From Bursaphelenchus xylophilus (taxonomy: Eukaryota > Nematoda > Chromadorea > Rhabditida > Aphelenchoididae), in contig CAJFCV020000003.1 of NCBI GenBank assembly GCA_904066235.2, positions 5,704,001 to 5,768,000 on the forward strand: a stretch of DNA of 64,000 bases, written 5' to 3'. Shown here piece after piece: positions 12,850 through 27,000 of the stretch (the first letter of the stretch is position 1; every line of letters begins with the position of its first letter). The position numbers and the translations under genes were made by a program. The notes under the pieces were generated by a model. It had not been told where the DNA came from and did not search any database. It was given only the letters and a program-made list of their open reading frames with translations.

Positions 12850-14531
12850 GGTAAGATTTTAAAAACAACAAATTTGTTAGATAAACTTTGGAAACTAATG
12901 CAGTTCTGGGTAAACTACTCGTTATCCAAGTGAGCTTAGCCAAAAATTTTATAGTTAACATGGTCACAAAACGAGGAACAAAATTATCCGACATACATAT
13001 AAACGTTCTTAGCAAGAAAGGATCATTAGTGCGAGATTGCAGATTTAGTCCCCCCGGGATATGAACAACATGGTCCCTTACTGTTTCATGCTCAGAGACT
13101 GCGCGGAAGCTACTTTTATTCTCTCACCGATTCTTTATGGACCAAAATGATGAACATGAACAAAGTTTTGTGGGAAATTGCTGCAATTTATGAATGTTTG
13201 TATGACCAAGTAAAATATTTTATGACTTTCCTGAAGGGCCAACATCATGTTTGTTCATAGCCCAAGCTCTCCATGTTTCCTGAGAGCACTAATTGGATTT
13301 TTGTTCCTCTAGAAGTAATCAAAGCTCCCCAGTTTTTAATAATTACACCTTCGTAAATTCGAAGTGCATTCGTTTCCCAGACCCGACTACAATTTTAGCA
13401 TTTTTTGCCTCACATACTCGGTTGTAGTTCTAAATGTTGAGTTAAATTTTCTTGTCTTAATTTGACCAGTGAGGAAACAATTTTTTTTAAATAATTTCAA
13501 GTTGTTTAAACTATGTTCTTTTAATGTCACACCGTTAGAATTCTTTGTTTGTTTTGAGTATCCGATTTATGTATGACAATTTCCTCCGAAAATAAGACTC
13601 GAATAAACTGAAACCAATTCTTCAACCGCCTTTGTTTGTACTTGACCAATTAAAAGGTCGCCTCCTATACCGTTTACATTCGTTCCTGTTGGCTCTTACA
13701 CCTGTCGGCCACATCGATGGCTTCAGCAAAAGCGGAAGCCGGGAGGAGTCACATTTGCGACATTGGATCTATGCCCTCAGGGGTTTGGGGGCTAATTTGT
13801 GGCTCGCTTGAAATAAACTTGTTGTACTTTCTCGCCGAGGGATAGATGGCCATGAATCAAGGGGCTTTGATTGAATTTATTTTGAATTCGAGGCTTCGTG
13901 CTCGGCGTGGAGGGCCGGCCAAGGAAAACGTCCGACGTGCGGGATCAGAGCGGAGGAAGCGGATTCTGGGAGCGACGGTAATCCAATCTGAGGCTTTCTT
14001 TCGCGCATGGCTCCTGATGCACACGAAACGGACCTGTCCCGTGTACAACTTGCCAAATTGCTCGGGCTTCGTGTTGGCGTGTCCTGAGGCCTAAACGAAG
14101 AAGGAGGGAAATAGAGGAAGCGGGCGAATTCCTTGCTTAAATTGACCTGAGACCGGCCGTTTATTTTCCTGACCCTGTTGATGAACGGAACCCCAACTTT
14201 TACCTTTCCTCCGCCGGGTCAGCGTTGAAGCCTGGCCCCGCCTCAGATTCGGAACCCTCTCACGGCTTCGGAGCCGGTGTCTCTGCCGAAGAACAGCGCC
14301 CGCCTTTATTTTTCGCGTTCATCCAACCAAAAATGCGTACGAAGACGGGCGACGGCTCCTTCTTTTTCTGTTTCTGGTACGATCCTGTCATCTCCCTTCA
14401 AACATTTTGGCTTTATCCGATTTTGAGACTATCCCCACTTAATGTCAATAAACCCTTTTTTAGAGTAAGTGGCTCCCTCGACCAATGGACCTCCGGCTAT
14501 TGTCCAGCCACAGGCCGCGTATAGCGTGATC
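12850..14531. other. Upstream region of gar-2, no gene seen
   Basis: No coding exon with splice-site and frame support was found. It probably holds the promoter and any 5' UTR exons of the muscarinic receptor gene that starts at 14532. Confidence 0.4.
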
Positions 14532-17500
14532 ATGAACGACAGCACGGCGGGCCTGGCGCCACTCCCGGTCTGGCATTCTCCTTACCATCCGGCATTGCAG
14601 GTCAGTTCTTTTTTGGACTTACGATCCGTCATAATGAAAGGAAACGCCATTTGGTTGAGATTTCAACTCATAATTAAGCAGGCCGGCATACGAATGCCCT
14701 TAAGTCTCATTTGATTAAGGCCTCTGAGAATAACATGAATAGAGGCTTTTATTCAATAATTCCCGTTTTCAGGCCCTTATATGGATTGTAGCAACCTTGC
14801 TGTGCCTCGAAACAATCGTAGGGAATGCCATGGTTATAATCGCGTACAAACTGGAGAGATCGATCAGCAAGCAGGTACACAAGTGTCGAAATAAATATAC
14901 CTTTCAAGGTCAACAACAGATATATAGTCTCTCTGGCAGTATCCGACCTAATCATTGGTCTTGAAGGAATCCCTTTGTTCACAGTGTATGTTGTCAATGG
15001 GGATCGCTGGCCTTTAGGATCAATCGCCTGCGAGACTTGGCTCTTTCTCGACTACACTTTATGTCTGGTCTCCATCCTGACCGTGTTACTGATAACTGCT
15101 GATCGTTACATGAGTGTTTGCCATACAGCCAAGTATTTGAAATGGCAGAGTCCAACCAAGACGCAAGTCCTGATTATCTTCTCTTGGGTTTTGCCGGCTC
15201 TTATCTTTGGAGTCATGATTTACGGGTGGTCCATACTCAGCGGAGAGGAAGCTCGAGCTGAGGACAGCACTGAATGTTCCGCTCCTTTCCTTTCAAACCC
15301 ATACGTAAACATGGGGATGTATGTGGCCTATTACTGGACTACCTTAATTGCCATGCTCATCCTGTACAAGGTAGGAGCATTTATTTGTTCTCATGCTTTG
15401 TCTGAAGCGGACAAGTCACGCAATGCCCGCGAAGGGCGTCACCTTTGCCGGAAAGAAAATTGTGCCGCAAAGAGAAGTATTATGTTACCAAGAATCTTTG
15501 CGCTTAATGATTCTCTTCCAGGGTATTCACAAAGCCGCCAAGAACCTCGAGAAAAAGGCCAAAGCCAAGGAACATCGACACATCGCGCTGCTTCTGACTC
15601 AACGTCTTGGCACTCAGGTTGTTACTTGTTCCCAATTTTGTCCCTGTTCCCTTTTTAGCTTTGCCTTCTTAAGCTTCGCCTGATCCGCTTTTTCGTTCTT
15701 TGAGCTTTGTTCCTTTAATTAAAAGCTTCAGGTCGGCGTTAGTTTAATGCTTCAATCGAAACGAAGCGATTCCGAAAGTCCCAAAAATCATCCGGCGGCA
15801 TATTCGAAGAAACTGGAGGCTTCATCGTTGACAAATCCACCGTCCCATGCCAAGACCGAGACGGAGAATCCAAATGTGAGCATGTTTTAGTTTGTTTTGT
15901 GCTCGGCTAATTATAATTTCGCTTCTTAACACCGCCCAAAGGCGCCTATGCTCACGCCATTAAGGCACGGTTATCGTTATCGTCTCCTCTAATTGAATCT
16001 TCGTACTCAAACGATTGGATTTCGTACAACCGACGGAAAAACAGTCGCCTCATAGCATCTTTAACATGGACCCAACGTGACCGATTGACATGTCGGCGTC
16101 CAAATCCCGGCGGGTTTATAAATCCAGAATGAGCAGGATCCCTGCGGCCCAGCTAAATTAATTTTTTAAATCAAATCAGAGGACACCTGAATATCGAGCT
16201 TCTTTCTCGTCCTATAGGGGAGGAAATCGCCAAAAAATGAGCCACAATTCGCGGAAGAATTGCACGCTCCATCGGCCGCGGCCTATTATGCAATGCCGAA
16301 GAGAAAACATAACCACATTCATAGGAAACGTCTTCCAATACATTTCCAGACATAACCACGTGTTTTCAGAATCCTGAAAACCTCAATGAACAAGAACTCA
16401 CGCAACTCATCGAGGAGGTCCGGACTGAAGCCGGGCTCACCAAGCATACTCACATTGTAAAGCGGGAACCTCTCGCCTTCAAAAGATTCACTTCGCCCAC
16501 CATGTCATTCAGACGGAAGTCGAGGAAGCATTCCTCCGTCAGATCAGTCAAGTCGAATCCCCTCCACAGTACGGGTCCCGAGTCTTCTGGCCAACCTCAG
16601 CAATCAGCTGAGCCCCTCAAGACTGTAACAAATGCAAATCAGGTAACTAAATTACAACGAGTGTGATGGCCTCTTGCCGTGTGGTGTGGTCCAATTTTAG
16701 AAGCTTCATTGCCTACGTAAAGTCATTTTACCTTTATTTAACCCAGTTTACAGTACCCAGATTCCACGGTAATGGCTCAATCATACTCTAGAATGTTTCA
16801 TGACGAAAGCTTAAGCTCAATTTTGCAGTTCAATCAGGCCATTACAATAGAAACCGAAGAAAAAGTGTTGATCGAAACTGGTCAAGAAGATCCACCGAGG
16901 GTATGCCTAATGCAAACATGATATTTTTTGATAGATTAAGGAGAGCTGTAAACACGAATGGGGAGAAATGCGAGAAAGTGTGGTACCAATGGCTACAGCA
17001 GAAACGGTGGAGACGCCATTAGAAAACGGGTTCAAAACATATAAAGTTCAGATTACACACAATGAACATACACAGATACCTTGGTACACAATCATATTCA
17101 GGAGGATGAGGAGAATGACGAGTAGACCCACAAAGTTTCGATCAAGGACAAGTTCAAGGAGGAAGAGCAGCAAGAAATTCTCCAGATCACAAAGTGTCTC
17201 CAGTTCGGATAGGTATGTTTCCAAGGACAATAATTCTTATTTTCAGTGAATTCTCATCATGCGATTCTCCGAAGAAAGAGCACAAGAATTCTAACCATGC
17301 AATCAAAGATCGAAAGAATAAAACTTCCATGGACTCCCAACAAAGCCCCATTCAAAGCGGGGGCGATCTTCTGGGACCAAGTTTAACGTAAGTTGCAAAG
17401 GAAGATATAATTTGTAGACCTAATAGAAAGATCTCTAACATCTCAGCATTCACAAAAGACACAAAGGACCGGATGTTATCTTCGTTGTTCTCTCCCATTT

Positions 17501-18060
17501 CCACTGCCTTGAATCGATCGAGAAAACGAACAAAGGCCGAGAGAAGAGCCCATAAGGCCTTCAGAACCATTACTTTCATCGTGGGCTTATTCGCCATCCT
17601 TTGGTCTCCGTATTATGTTGTGGTGAGTTATTCGGCCGGCGCCATTCACACAAATCACGGACCCTCGGGCAGTAAACTGTTCCATGACTTCATAGGCCGC
17701 TGGAATATCTTTTTTTGCCCTCCTGATTGTAGTTGCATTCCTCGCGGGATACATTCGACTGTTTTCCTACCCACAATTCCCAAAAGAATCCCCGAATTGG
17801 CTCGGTCTAAAACTTTTCCGAACAAAAAATCTTTTTTGGCCGAAAGTTATGAGACAAGTGATTGAATAAATAAACATTTTCAGGCGACCGTCTACGGCTT
17901 CTGCAAGGGAGAATGCATTCCTTCGGTGTTGTACAACCTCTCATATTACATGTGCTATCTAAATAGCAGTGGAAATCCGTTTGCCTACGCTCTGGCCAAT
18001 CGCCAATTTCGTTCGGCTTTCCTTAGAATGCTACGCGGAAACTTCCGTCGGGTACCCTAG
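14532..18060 (+). CDS. gar-2: GAR-2-like muscarinic acetylcholine receptor, 11 exons, about 695 aa
   Basis: Exons: 14532-14600, 14773-14874, 14909-15370, 15522-15617, 15732-15875, 16370-16642, 16754-16900, 16941-17212, 17247-17387, 17418-17622, 17884-18060; all junctions are frame-consistent. It is a Gi/o-type acetylcholine receptor of nematode neurons by family knowledge. Visible landmarks are NRYIVSLAVSDLIIG (TM2), the ligand Asp in WLFLDYTLCLVSI followed by ITADRYMSVCHTAKYLKWQS (TM3/DRY), SAPFLSNPYVNMGMYVAYY (loop 2/TM5), LYKGIHKAAKNLEKKAKAKE, FRTITFIVGLFAILWSPYY (TM6) and YYMCYLNSSGNPFAYALANR (TM7). These blocks match C. elegans GAR-2 as I know it. Five exons encode a long, basic, Ser-rich third loop. 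Three introns are only 30-34 nt. AATAAA lies at 18156-18161. Confidence 0.96.
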
Positions 18061-18155
18061 ACATGGGGTCTTTGCCTACACATTCCTCGTTCCCTGTAAT
18101 TATTATGTTCCCAGTGCCATCGATTACTTATGCCTCGGTTTCTCTAAAAAGACGC

Positions 18156-18161
18156 AATAAA
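18156..18161 (+). terminator. Poly(A) signal AATAAA of gar-2
   Basis: Canonical hexamer about 95 bp past the gar-2 stop codon. The opposing gene has its own AATAAA at 18268-18273 on the other strand. The two convergent genes are therefore probably terminated within about 110 bp of each other. Confidence 0.6.
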
Positions 18162-18457
18162 ATATTCTAAACGCTGGATTTCCCAGAGATTTCCGCGGCT
18201 CATAACTTAATTTGGACAGAGTTTCGTTAGACCGAACTTGTTTCCGAAACCGAATTACATTATCGTATTTATTACCGTAAGAAAAAAGAAAACGCTGGGG
18301 GTCTTAGCGGGACCCACCAGCCACCTGTCTCGAACCATTTGTACAAAAAGGCAATTCATGATAGCAAATGTACAATTAATGTACAAGTCCTTGTGTTAGA
18401 CTATACATATGACAAGACAAGGGTCACAGAGCCCTGAACTGAACAAAGAACAACCGC

Positions 18458-21400
18458 TCAAGGCCGTGTCACCTCTTCCCGGGCATCTTGAATGTTCTGG
18501 GGACTAGCAGAAGTCTTCGAAGGAGCCGCCGAGATCTGAAGTGTTAACCCGGCCATCGTGGCAGGCATGGGCGCCACATCGACTCGGTAGAAACGGGTGT
18601 TCGCAGCCAAGTTGTATCTAAAGGAGGGAATCATCAAGTACTACACAAAGTACATTACGACAGCTTTCAAACAATTTACCTGTTTGGAGCCTTCTTCGTT
18701 TCACACAACTCAACTCCGAGTACACGAGCAAAGAGTAAAGTAAACTTGGGTGCCGGGTTATTCTGATCGATTCCCAACCGCCGAAGACTTCTTGGCTTGA
18801 CAAAATAAAGAGTGCCAGTAGTACTGAAGACCATAAAACTGGCATGAACGTCGTTGTAAACCAACAGTACACCACTTCCCTCTCTCACTTCATGCAAGGA
18901 TATCATCATTTTCATATCACTCATCTTCAACTTAGTTTGGGTATTCACTTCGTTAGTTGACATGTCCGAATTCATATTCACATCCATATTCAAATCAGGG
19001 GAAATCACAGGAGATTGATAAGGAGAACTGGAACCCTTGTCAGTCGGATCGCTGCTATCCCCATCATTAGTATCATTTTGAGACAAAGTGGAAGAAGAGG
19101 CCTTTATGTTAATAACATCTTCGTCCACAACCATGCATGACTGTTCCATTATAGACTCATCCATTGGGATTATTTGAGTCGCTGATGTAGAAATAGGAAG
19201 CGATGACTTTTCATAGAATTTGACTTTCTCTTCCAGTTCACTAATTCTCGCTTTCTGAAAAAATGGTAACTTCAGGAGCAGGTACTAAGGAGGAGACTGT
19301 AAAATAATAATCAGACATACCATCCTGGCCGTATAAGTCTCGTACTCTTCTCTTATATCCTTCTCCATTTCTTCTCGTATTTTTGATATCTCAGCATTTT
19401 TTTTCTCCTCGATTCCCTTTAATAAAAAGGCCATCTTGTTCTTGTAGGCGTTCTCATATTCCTTCCTCAGAGGATCTTCTTCACTTGAACGTTCTGCATC
19501 AGTTTTCCTCATATTCTTTCTCTTCTCTATTTCGGTTTTCATCCATTCAATCTCATCCTCCTAAAAGATCTTTGATTAATACGTTTAACTTACAGAAAGA
19601 TCTCTCTTCAACAATTCCTTGGCTACATCCAATTCAATATTAAGGCAGTCCTCATTGGAATCATGTTCAATGCTCGCCTTGAGGTTCTTAATCTCTTCGC
19701 TCAATCTTAGAATCTCTGAATGTCCCTCTTCTTTCTCTCTGATAACTACCAGCATCTGTTCATTTAGAACCTTCAACCTTCTTTCCCTCTCATTGGCTTC
19801 ACTTTCTTTCTCCTTTCTAAAGTGTTTCTCGTGCTCGACCAACTTCTTGAGTTCAGTAACCTCATCCTCCAACTTCTGATTTCTAACTTCGATCTCTTCT
19901 TTCTGTTTGCTGACTTCGTCCACCTTCAATTCGAACTGCTGAACAATCCCATTGTACTTTTCGTTCCCGGAGATTTTCTCGATGATATATCTGATATTCT
20001 CTTCGAATTCTCTTTTCATTCCTTCCAAATCACTGTTATTTTCCGTCTTCACATTTAATAATGCCTAAAAACTAAGTATTTATTTAAAAACAAACCTACT
20101 TACCTCTTTGATGCTCAGGATATCACTCCTTGTATTCTTCATCACTTGGATGATGTCATCTCCTAAACGCTCGGAAATACTAATCTCATCAGTCTGGCAT
20201 TCATCAGATTGGACATCGAGAATAAATTGAGTACCAACGTTTTCTCCGGAGAAGTTAGCTTGTGTGTCAATGGATTGAAAATGGTCTGAATGATATTCGA
20301 ATTGAGTGGACGAGTCTAATCTTTGCCGACCAATCTGAGTGGATGCATGCTCAGAACTTCCATACATAGTTTGGCACGACTTCTCCTCAATCTCTGCTTT
20401 GCTTTTGACAGGAGAAAGGTTGGGGGTGTACAATGGAGTCTCCTGTTCATTCTGCTGATGGGCGGATTGCAATTCGTCATCAGGCATAAAGACACCATCC
20501 TCTGGCGGACTGTCTACAGGAACACCTTCCTCAAAGATAGGCTTTGGATATTCTCGATCCAGTGATGGAAAAGACGGAGTGGATCCTCTTGAAGCTTTTC
20601 GAATTTTCATCGGACTTGTTACTTTTGGAAAACGATCTGGATGGATCGACATCGGACAGGTCAAATCAACAGAGGAGGGTCCAATCTCCAAAGCTGAACT
20701 ATCTCTTCTAAGCACATTAATCTGATCCAAAGATGGGACCAGGTCTGAAGGAGTGGTTACTTGACTGTCACCGGCATTCAATGAAGTTGTGGATCCCAAA
20801 GTCCTTGATAAGAATGACTGAGTAGATGGGGAATGTTCAACTTGTCCTTCCTCGGACAGCCAATTTGTCGAAGGGAACTTGTTACCCATGTCTTGTATGT
20901 TACGTGTCTGTTCTTTAGTGAAGAAAGAGGCTTCTCTGTGAAGAGATGAATGGGTTCGAGACAACCCTGGATTTGATGGATCATCAACCGCCAGTCGAGT
21001 GAAGACTTGAGGTGTGGTCACTTTGAAAAGGTCATTCATCTCCAGGCAGTCTTTTAAGGTTTCCCTCAATGCCCGTAATTCATCATGACTGAGTTGAGGT
21101 ATATTGGAATCAAATTTGTGTTTAGTAGGGATAAAGTTGGGGAGCTCATCGGCCATTCCTGAGAATATTTCTCTAAGGAAATGTTTCTCTAATTTGACGT
21201 AGAATTCTGCGCGTACCGTATTTTCTTCTTTCAAAAACTCCGACGCTTTCTGAGAAAAAATGTTGAGCCATAGATCGAACTCGGTCTTGAATTTGTTCCG
21301 CCGTATAACTTCGGCCACACTTGCGACGTAAAGGATAGGAGCTTCTCGAATCTGTCGGACCAAATCCAACCGTTGCCGGAACCCAGAAAACTTCTGTTCG

Positions 21401-22692
21401 AACACAATAAGGTCGGTGTTTGACACTTGTAGTCGATCGTATCCTTGTTTAATCCATCCCCCTAATCGTTGTCGCACGTTCTTTAAAAGTTCCATCTTCG
21501 ATCCTAAGAATAAATGAGCATTGCTTGTGAAGTCTTCGACCTGAGTTGTCAACTTAGATATATGCTCCTTCTCTTCTGCAATAACAACCTAAAAATAAAG
21601 TCAATCAAGAAAAATAAGAAACTTACTCTGAAGTTATGAGTATCAGCCTGGGCTTTGGACATCTTGTCCTTCAGATACTCCTTTAATCTGCTATGACTTT
21701 CTTCCAACTCGGTTAACTTGTTGTCCAAGGTCGCTAAGCGTTTATCAATCCCTCTTATATCCCGATAATCCTTCCTTTTCACCAAATCTTTTACAACTTT
21801 CAAAGCTGCCCCTGCTTTCGCAAGGTTAGTATCGTCCAGTTTATCAATCTGATCAGACACATGCTCAATTAATTGTTCAAGCGTTGACTCTGAGTCATGG
21901 CTGGATATCCAATCGTATAATGACATAGGTTCAGACGTGGATGAGTTCGATAGTAATGACGACGGGATTTTTATCTAAATATAAGAATAAAACAAGACAT
22001 TCATAGCCATACCTTGAGGAGAGCGTTGAACACCAGTTCGAAATCTGTTACCCATAACTTTGCCTTTTTCTTGATTGTCGGCAATCTCTGTGCAATTCTT
22101 GAGGCCTTGCTGTACCTTGTTGCTAGTTGATTAACATTCTCATCTAGATTCCGTGTAACCGCATTCCATCCTTGATTCAGATACTGGTGTTCAGCAACAC
22201 TCTTCGCACAGAAACGGATCAGTGTTTCAGAAACGCGAGTTCCATCTTCGGCTAATTGCACATACTGAGAGACAAGCGTGGATTTCTGCGGCTGCTGATT
22301 TACTCTCTCGACATCCCGTTTCCAATCTAATATGGTTCAAATATTAAACTAAATTTAGGTACCTACTTTCCAGTAAATTGTTTATTCCTTCCTTTTCACG
22401 GGAATTTATCGGATCTTTCTCGCTGGTGACCCGTTTGATAAAATACACCGGATTTGTCTCAGTACCCGCATCAGAATATGTGGAAAGAAGGTAATCTCCG
22501 ATAAGAGCCTCTCCGCCACTCAAGAAGAATACCTAAAAGAAAAAATACAGATCCATAGCTTTGTTTTACCTGCTCCTTTGGCTGAACTCCTGTCTTCACT
22601 CTTATTTCCTCATGCAGGTCACGAAAACATCCGACTGGTGCCAAATCCAATGCTAGCATGTACCCATCATTTACGTAGAATACATAATACAT
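18458..22692 (-). CDS. epg-7: FIP200/RB1CC1 (EPG-7) autophagy scaffold, 9 exons, about 1293 aa
   Basis: Exons (minus): 22692-22570, 22532-22367, 22326-22013, 21974-21627, 21588-20104, 20064-19594, 19560-19321, 19254-18680, 18617-18458, all in frame. FIP200-family proteins join the ULK/ATG1 kinase to autophagic cargo. The N-terminus (residues 1-96) is the ubiquitin-like domain: MYYVFYVNDGYMLALDL, then VFFLSGGEALIGDYLLSTYS and AGTETNPVYFI, the counterpart of the human YSAGTDTNPIF. Residues about 830-1070 form a Glu/Lys-rich coiled coil. Residues about 1160-1265 form the C-terminal Claw domain (LLVYNDVHASFMVFSTTGTL, FVKPRSLRRLG, ARVLGVELCETKKAPNRYNL, TRFYRVDV). It is a little shorter than the human protein. 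Introns are mostly 33-40 nt. Confidence 0.94.
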
Positions 22693-22918
22693 GTTGGAAA
22701 CGCGGATTTAACTGGATCACCATAGGTGGATGGGGATGGATGGGGCTTTCCCGTTAGATCTAATTTAACTCGTCTGAAGTTTAAATTCAATAGAAATACA
22801 TACATGTACGAATTTGCATCGATAAAGATTTCCAAAAAAAATCAATCTACGCGTCGAAAAACTATTTTTGATTTTTTCGGGCTATAAAAAAGGTGTATGA
22901 AAATTGGGCTGATTGTGA

Positions 22919-23007
22919 GTGAAATTGGGCTGAATTCAAGGAAGGACACACACATGTGTGTACGCAATGTGCGCATGGCAGAAAAACAAGAATTCAGTCC
23001 AATTTCC
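22919..23007. repeat. Short hairpin repeat with ACACATGTGTGT core
   Basis: GAAATTGGGCTGAATTC at 22919 is mirrored by GAATTCAGTCCAATTTCC at 22990. Between them lie GGAAGGACACAC, the palindrome ACACACATGTGTGT and CGCAATGTGCGC. The same words (GAAATTGGGCTGA, CGTACATACATGTGTGTCC) recur inverted around 57475-57555, so it is a dispersed family. Confidence 0.65.
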
Positions 23008-23009
23008 AT

Positions 23010-24040
23010 GATGTCACAATCAAATTGCTGTATCCGGAAATCACATGGAGTTTTGAAGGGTTTAGATTATCGCTAAAAATAGTACTTGGCGTAGAATTCC
23101 TTGACAGAGAATTGAGTTATGCACCAAGTTCGAGCATATTTTTTGCAGGTTGAATTATGTGTCGTGTGACTATAACACGGTGTACTTTAATCGTCCTCAG
23201 AATTGGAACATAATTAAAGAATGTTGTTTTGGAAATAATAAGAAGGACAATCACCTTTTTCTTTCCCAACTAAAACAGTCATGTGCACCCAAGGATACCA
23301 ATAAATGACTTACATTTTCGGCAATTTTAAGCCTCCAAAATCATAATTTTAGTCTGAAAATAGTGTAGAGTAGAGGTATATGCTTGGGGACGATCAGAAC
23401 GCGTCAATTGGCCCCTCAAAAAGACAGAAAAAAACTGAACGTAAAATGTCTGGAGCTCGTGAGCCGAGGAAAAGAGCATGGAGAAGAGAAGAGAGCGGTC
23501 ACGCGCTCATTTATCGCTTTTCTCAGATCGCCTGCAGGGTTTGAAAACAGATGCTAACGGACTTAACCCGGTCTTATCATCTTGGTATCAACATGTGATA
23601 TTCACAGGAGGACCCGCCCTTCTGAACGACACACTTTCTTCCCATTTTTTACAATCTTTTCAACAACAAAACATTAAAATACTTTTTGGCTGACTTCCAT
23701 TTACATAAAGCCAGCTATTTTTCAGAAACATGTTCAACAACTGGTTCGGAAATCAAAAAATTTTGGATCAGTATACTCGGATTGCAAGACCTGTATCAAT
23801 CAGAGCAGGGAGAAGAATAAATTAAAATTTGAAAATGAAAAATCAAAGTTATCAAAAAGCAAATCAAGACGGAGAATAATTACAAAATCCATTATGATGA
23901 CATCTGCATGTTTTAATTGAGCAGGGAGTATTTATTTTACTGCGGGAATCAATAAAAGCCCTGAGGGCCGGCTTCCCCTTTCTGCCATTTCTTTTATTTT
24001 TCGGCTTCAGAGCCAGGGGATAATTCCAAGAAATGAAGAT
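23010..24040. other. Intergenic between epg-7 and the SGSM3 gene, no gene seen
   Basis: AT-rich spacer. Short frames here lack recognisable protein content. It separates two divergently transcribed genes, so it should hold both promoters. Confidence 0.4.
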
Positions 24041-27000
24041 ATGAGGAGTGGCTACAAAACCGGTAAGAAAATATTTTATTGTAATTGTGAATAGGTGACG
24101 ACGCAAAGAATGTTGTTGTACATGGCGAGTCCGAGGATGAAAGCGAAAGCGCCGATGTGAAACTAGAATCAGAACTTACCGTTGGGAAGGCGTATATTAA
24201 GACAAACGGAGCGCCATTGAGTGGGATACATCCAAAAATTAAGCCAAAGTACTTTCAAGAACCATGCGAAGAGTAAGTTTGGGTGTCTTTGATGATTACA
24301 ATTTAGTTACGATGAACTCGGATTTAAAAAGGAAGGCCCTGATTCTTTATTTGGTCCGTTAGAGGTGGAAAGTAATCGGTAAGATTTATTCTTATATTAA
24401 AAATTAAAAAAAAAAAACACTGTAACTTTTAAATCGTTATAGTCTCCAATGGATTGCACATATCCAATTTAAAAACGGGGATGTGAATAAAGATATCACC
24501 TGGGATGATGTGGATGGAGATCTTTTCAAAGACCAGAAGAGCATAGAGTTGGTCAAGAAGTCTGGCATCCCCCACTCCTTCAGATCTTTTATGTGGCCCA
24601 GATTTTGTGGAGCGACTTCTCGGAGGATATCTTCCCCATATAAATTTGATGATATCTTCCGCGAAGCTGATGAAGAAGTTCTGAATGCGGCTACTCAGAT
24701 AGAGCGGGATCTCCTCCGCACTCTCCCCAACCACTATTGTTTCTCCAAGATGGATTCTTTTGGGACCAAATCTCTTCGGCGGGTTTTAAAGGCATTGGCT
24801 TACTTTTACCCCGAGCTTGGCTATTGTCAGGTAAGGTAATTAAGCCTATCAGGCATCTTTTAGGGCATGGGGACAGTTGTGGCAACACTGTTACTTTTGT
24901 GCGATGAAGAAAATGTGTTCTGGATCATGTGTAAGATGATCGAAAACTTCCTTCCAGTCAACTTCTATGGTGATAATTTAATTGGCCTGCAAGCAGAGGT
25001 TAAAGTCGTTGAGCATTTGATCGAAGTGCACATGCCCGAGGTCTCGAATGTGCTGAAAAATGCAGATTCCGAGGTCTCTTTGATCATTGCCAATTGGTTG
25101 TTAACTTTGGGATCTTCCGTCTTGCCGATGCCTTTACTCTTCAGAATATGGGACATCCTTTTTCAACAAGGAATCGTCGTCTTTTATAGAGTAATATTTT
25201 GAGTTATTATGGGTGGTTGATGTTTATTTTCTACTTCTAGATGTTGATCTCCATGTTCAAGATGAACGAAGAGCGAATTATATCGGAATTGACTGATCGA
25301 CCGGTTGCTGTATTTGGATTTATCCAAGCCCTGCCCTCTTCCCTCCACGATGTTGATGATCTGATTGAACACATGTCTTCGTTTGAGTTTTCAATTACCG
25401 ATCAAACAATAACGACTCTTCGGAAAGCCCATCAAGTATGTCATCGTTTATTTGTAGTGTAATTTAAGGGTAATATTATGAGTGAAAATGGTCTGATTTA
25501 CCAGTCGGATGCCCCTTTACCTTATCAGACTACCAATTCGAGGAAATTAACTAAAAGCAAAAGCATAATTGAGAATATTTTCAAGTCAGCGGAAGTTGTA
25601 AGTGTCAGAAATTATTACAAATACCGTCATCCCCAGCCAAATGACCCGAAAACCAAGAATGTTCGTGTTACCGAGTTGATTGTGGCGCTCAGAAGTTCGA
25701 TTTATCAAGTTTGTGATCATTTTCGAACATGTCCAGAAAGTCATCAAATCACGATACAAGTAAGTAATGGCAAGAATGATAATTTTATGTAACGTTCTCA
25801 GGCCACCTATGCCGTGGATGAATGTGTGAGGGACCGGGAAGAATTCAAAAATGCCCGCAGGAAAGGACAGAAACATGCGCGGGCTCTTTTGGATTTTGAT
25901 ACAGAAGAGAAAGACGAACTCTCCTTCAAAAAGAATGACATAATTACAGTACTCTCGGAAAGAGATGAGCATTGTTGGGTGGGAGAACTGAACGGAGAAA
26001 GGGGATGGTTTCCAGCCAAATTTGTGCAAATTGTGGATGAAAGATCCAAGAAATATTGTGCGTTTGGCGATGAAATGCTGACCCCAAAGATCGGTAATCT
26101 GGTCAGGAACTCTCTGTTCAACTCTTTGTATGCAATTCTCAGTTACGGCCTTCGTCCCACTGGCATTGTCACGTCAAAAACACACCCCTGGCATTACATT
26201 GAGGCCTTGGCAGACGCTCTAATGGAGGCTCACAATAATATAACTCATTCTAAACTTACTTTATGCGATACATTCAATCTGGATCAAGATGGGAAGGTAA
26301 GATCAACTTTCTTTTTGCGTGACGCTTTAGTACCGCGTTTCATGTGACCGCCTACCGGAAGTTCGAAAAACCCCAAGTTCGACAACCAAAAGTTCGAATG
26401 CCGCAAGTTCGAATGCCGCAAGTTCGAATACTAGAAGTTCGAAAAACCTCAAATTAGAAAAACCAAAAGATCGAAAACCGGAAGTTCGAAATATGAAAAT
26501 ATAAAAAATGCAGAATGAAAAAAAAGAATCGAACTTGCGGTGGGTCTCCGAACGCCTACCGCAAGTTCGAAAAACCCCAAGTTTAAATCTGCCTCACACG
26601 CGATTTTTTTGCCCTGTGAAAAAAAACTGCTGCTCTGCTCGCAAAGCCGTTTTTTTTTGGTATCCAAAAAACGGTTACCCACCGCAAGTTCGAATCAGCA
26701 AGTTCGAAAGCCTAAAGTTCGAATGACTAAAGTTCGAACGACCTCCAGTTCGACAAACCTAATCCAGTTCGACAAACCCAAACCGAGAAAGACACAGTTG
26801 GATTGGCTCCATGACGAATATTGACCAGGTCGACATGAAGAACAGCGCGTTCGTTGCCGGTCAGAGTGTTCGGACAACCAACCTCCATCGTAAAGGATGA
26901 ATGAATGATTGAAGAGGAAGTGTATTTTGCAAAATAATTATATGCAAATTATAATTTAAATATTAATTAACTTTTTTTTCATTTTCGAACTTTAGTCATT

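Noticed and set aside
19383..20058. Plus-strand Ser/Phe/Leu-rich open frames across epg-7
   Set aside because: They are antisense shadows of the coiled-coil coding exons.
20080..21552. Treating the 490-codon frame as a complete single-exon gene
   Set aside because: It is exon 5 of the nine-exon epg-7 gene; flanking exons join in phase and supply the ubiquitin-like and Claw domains.
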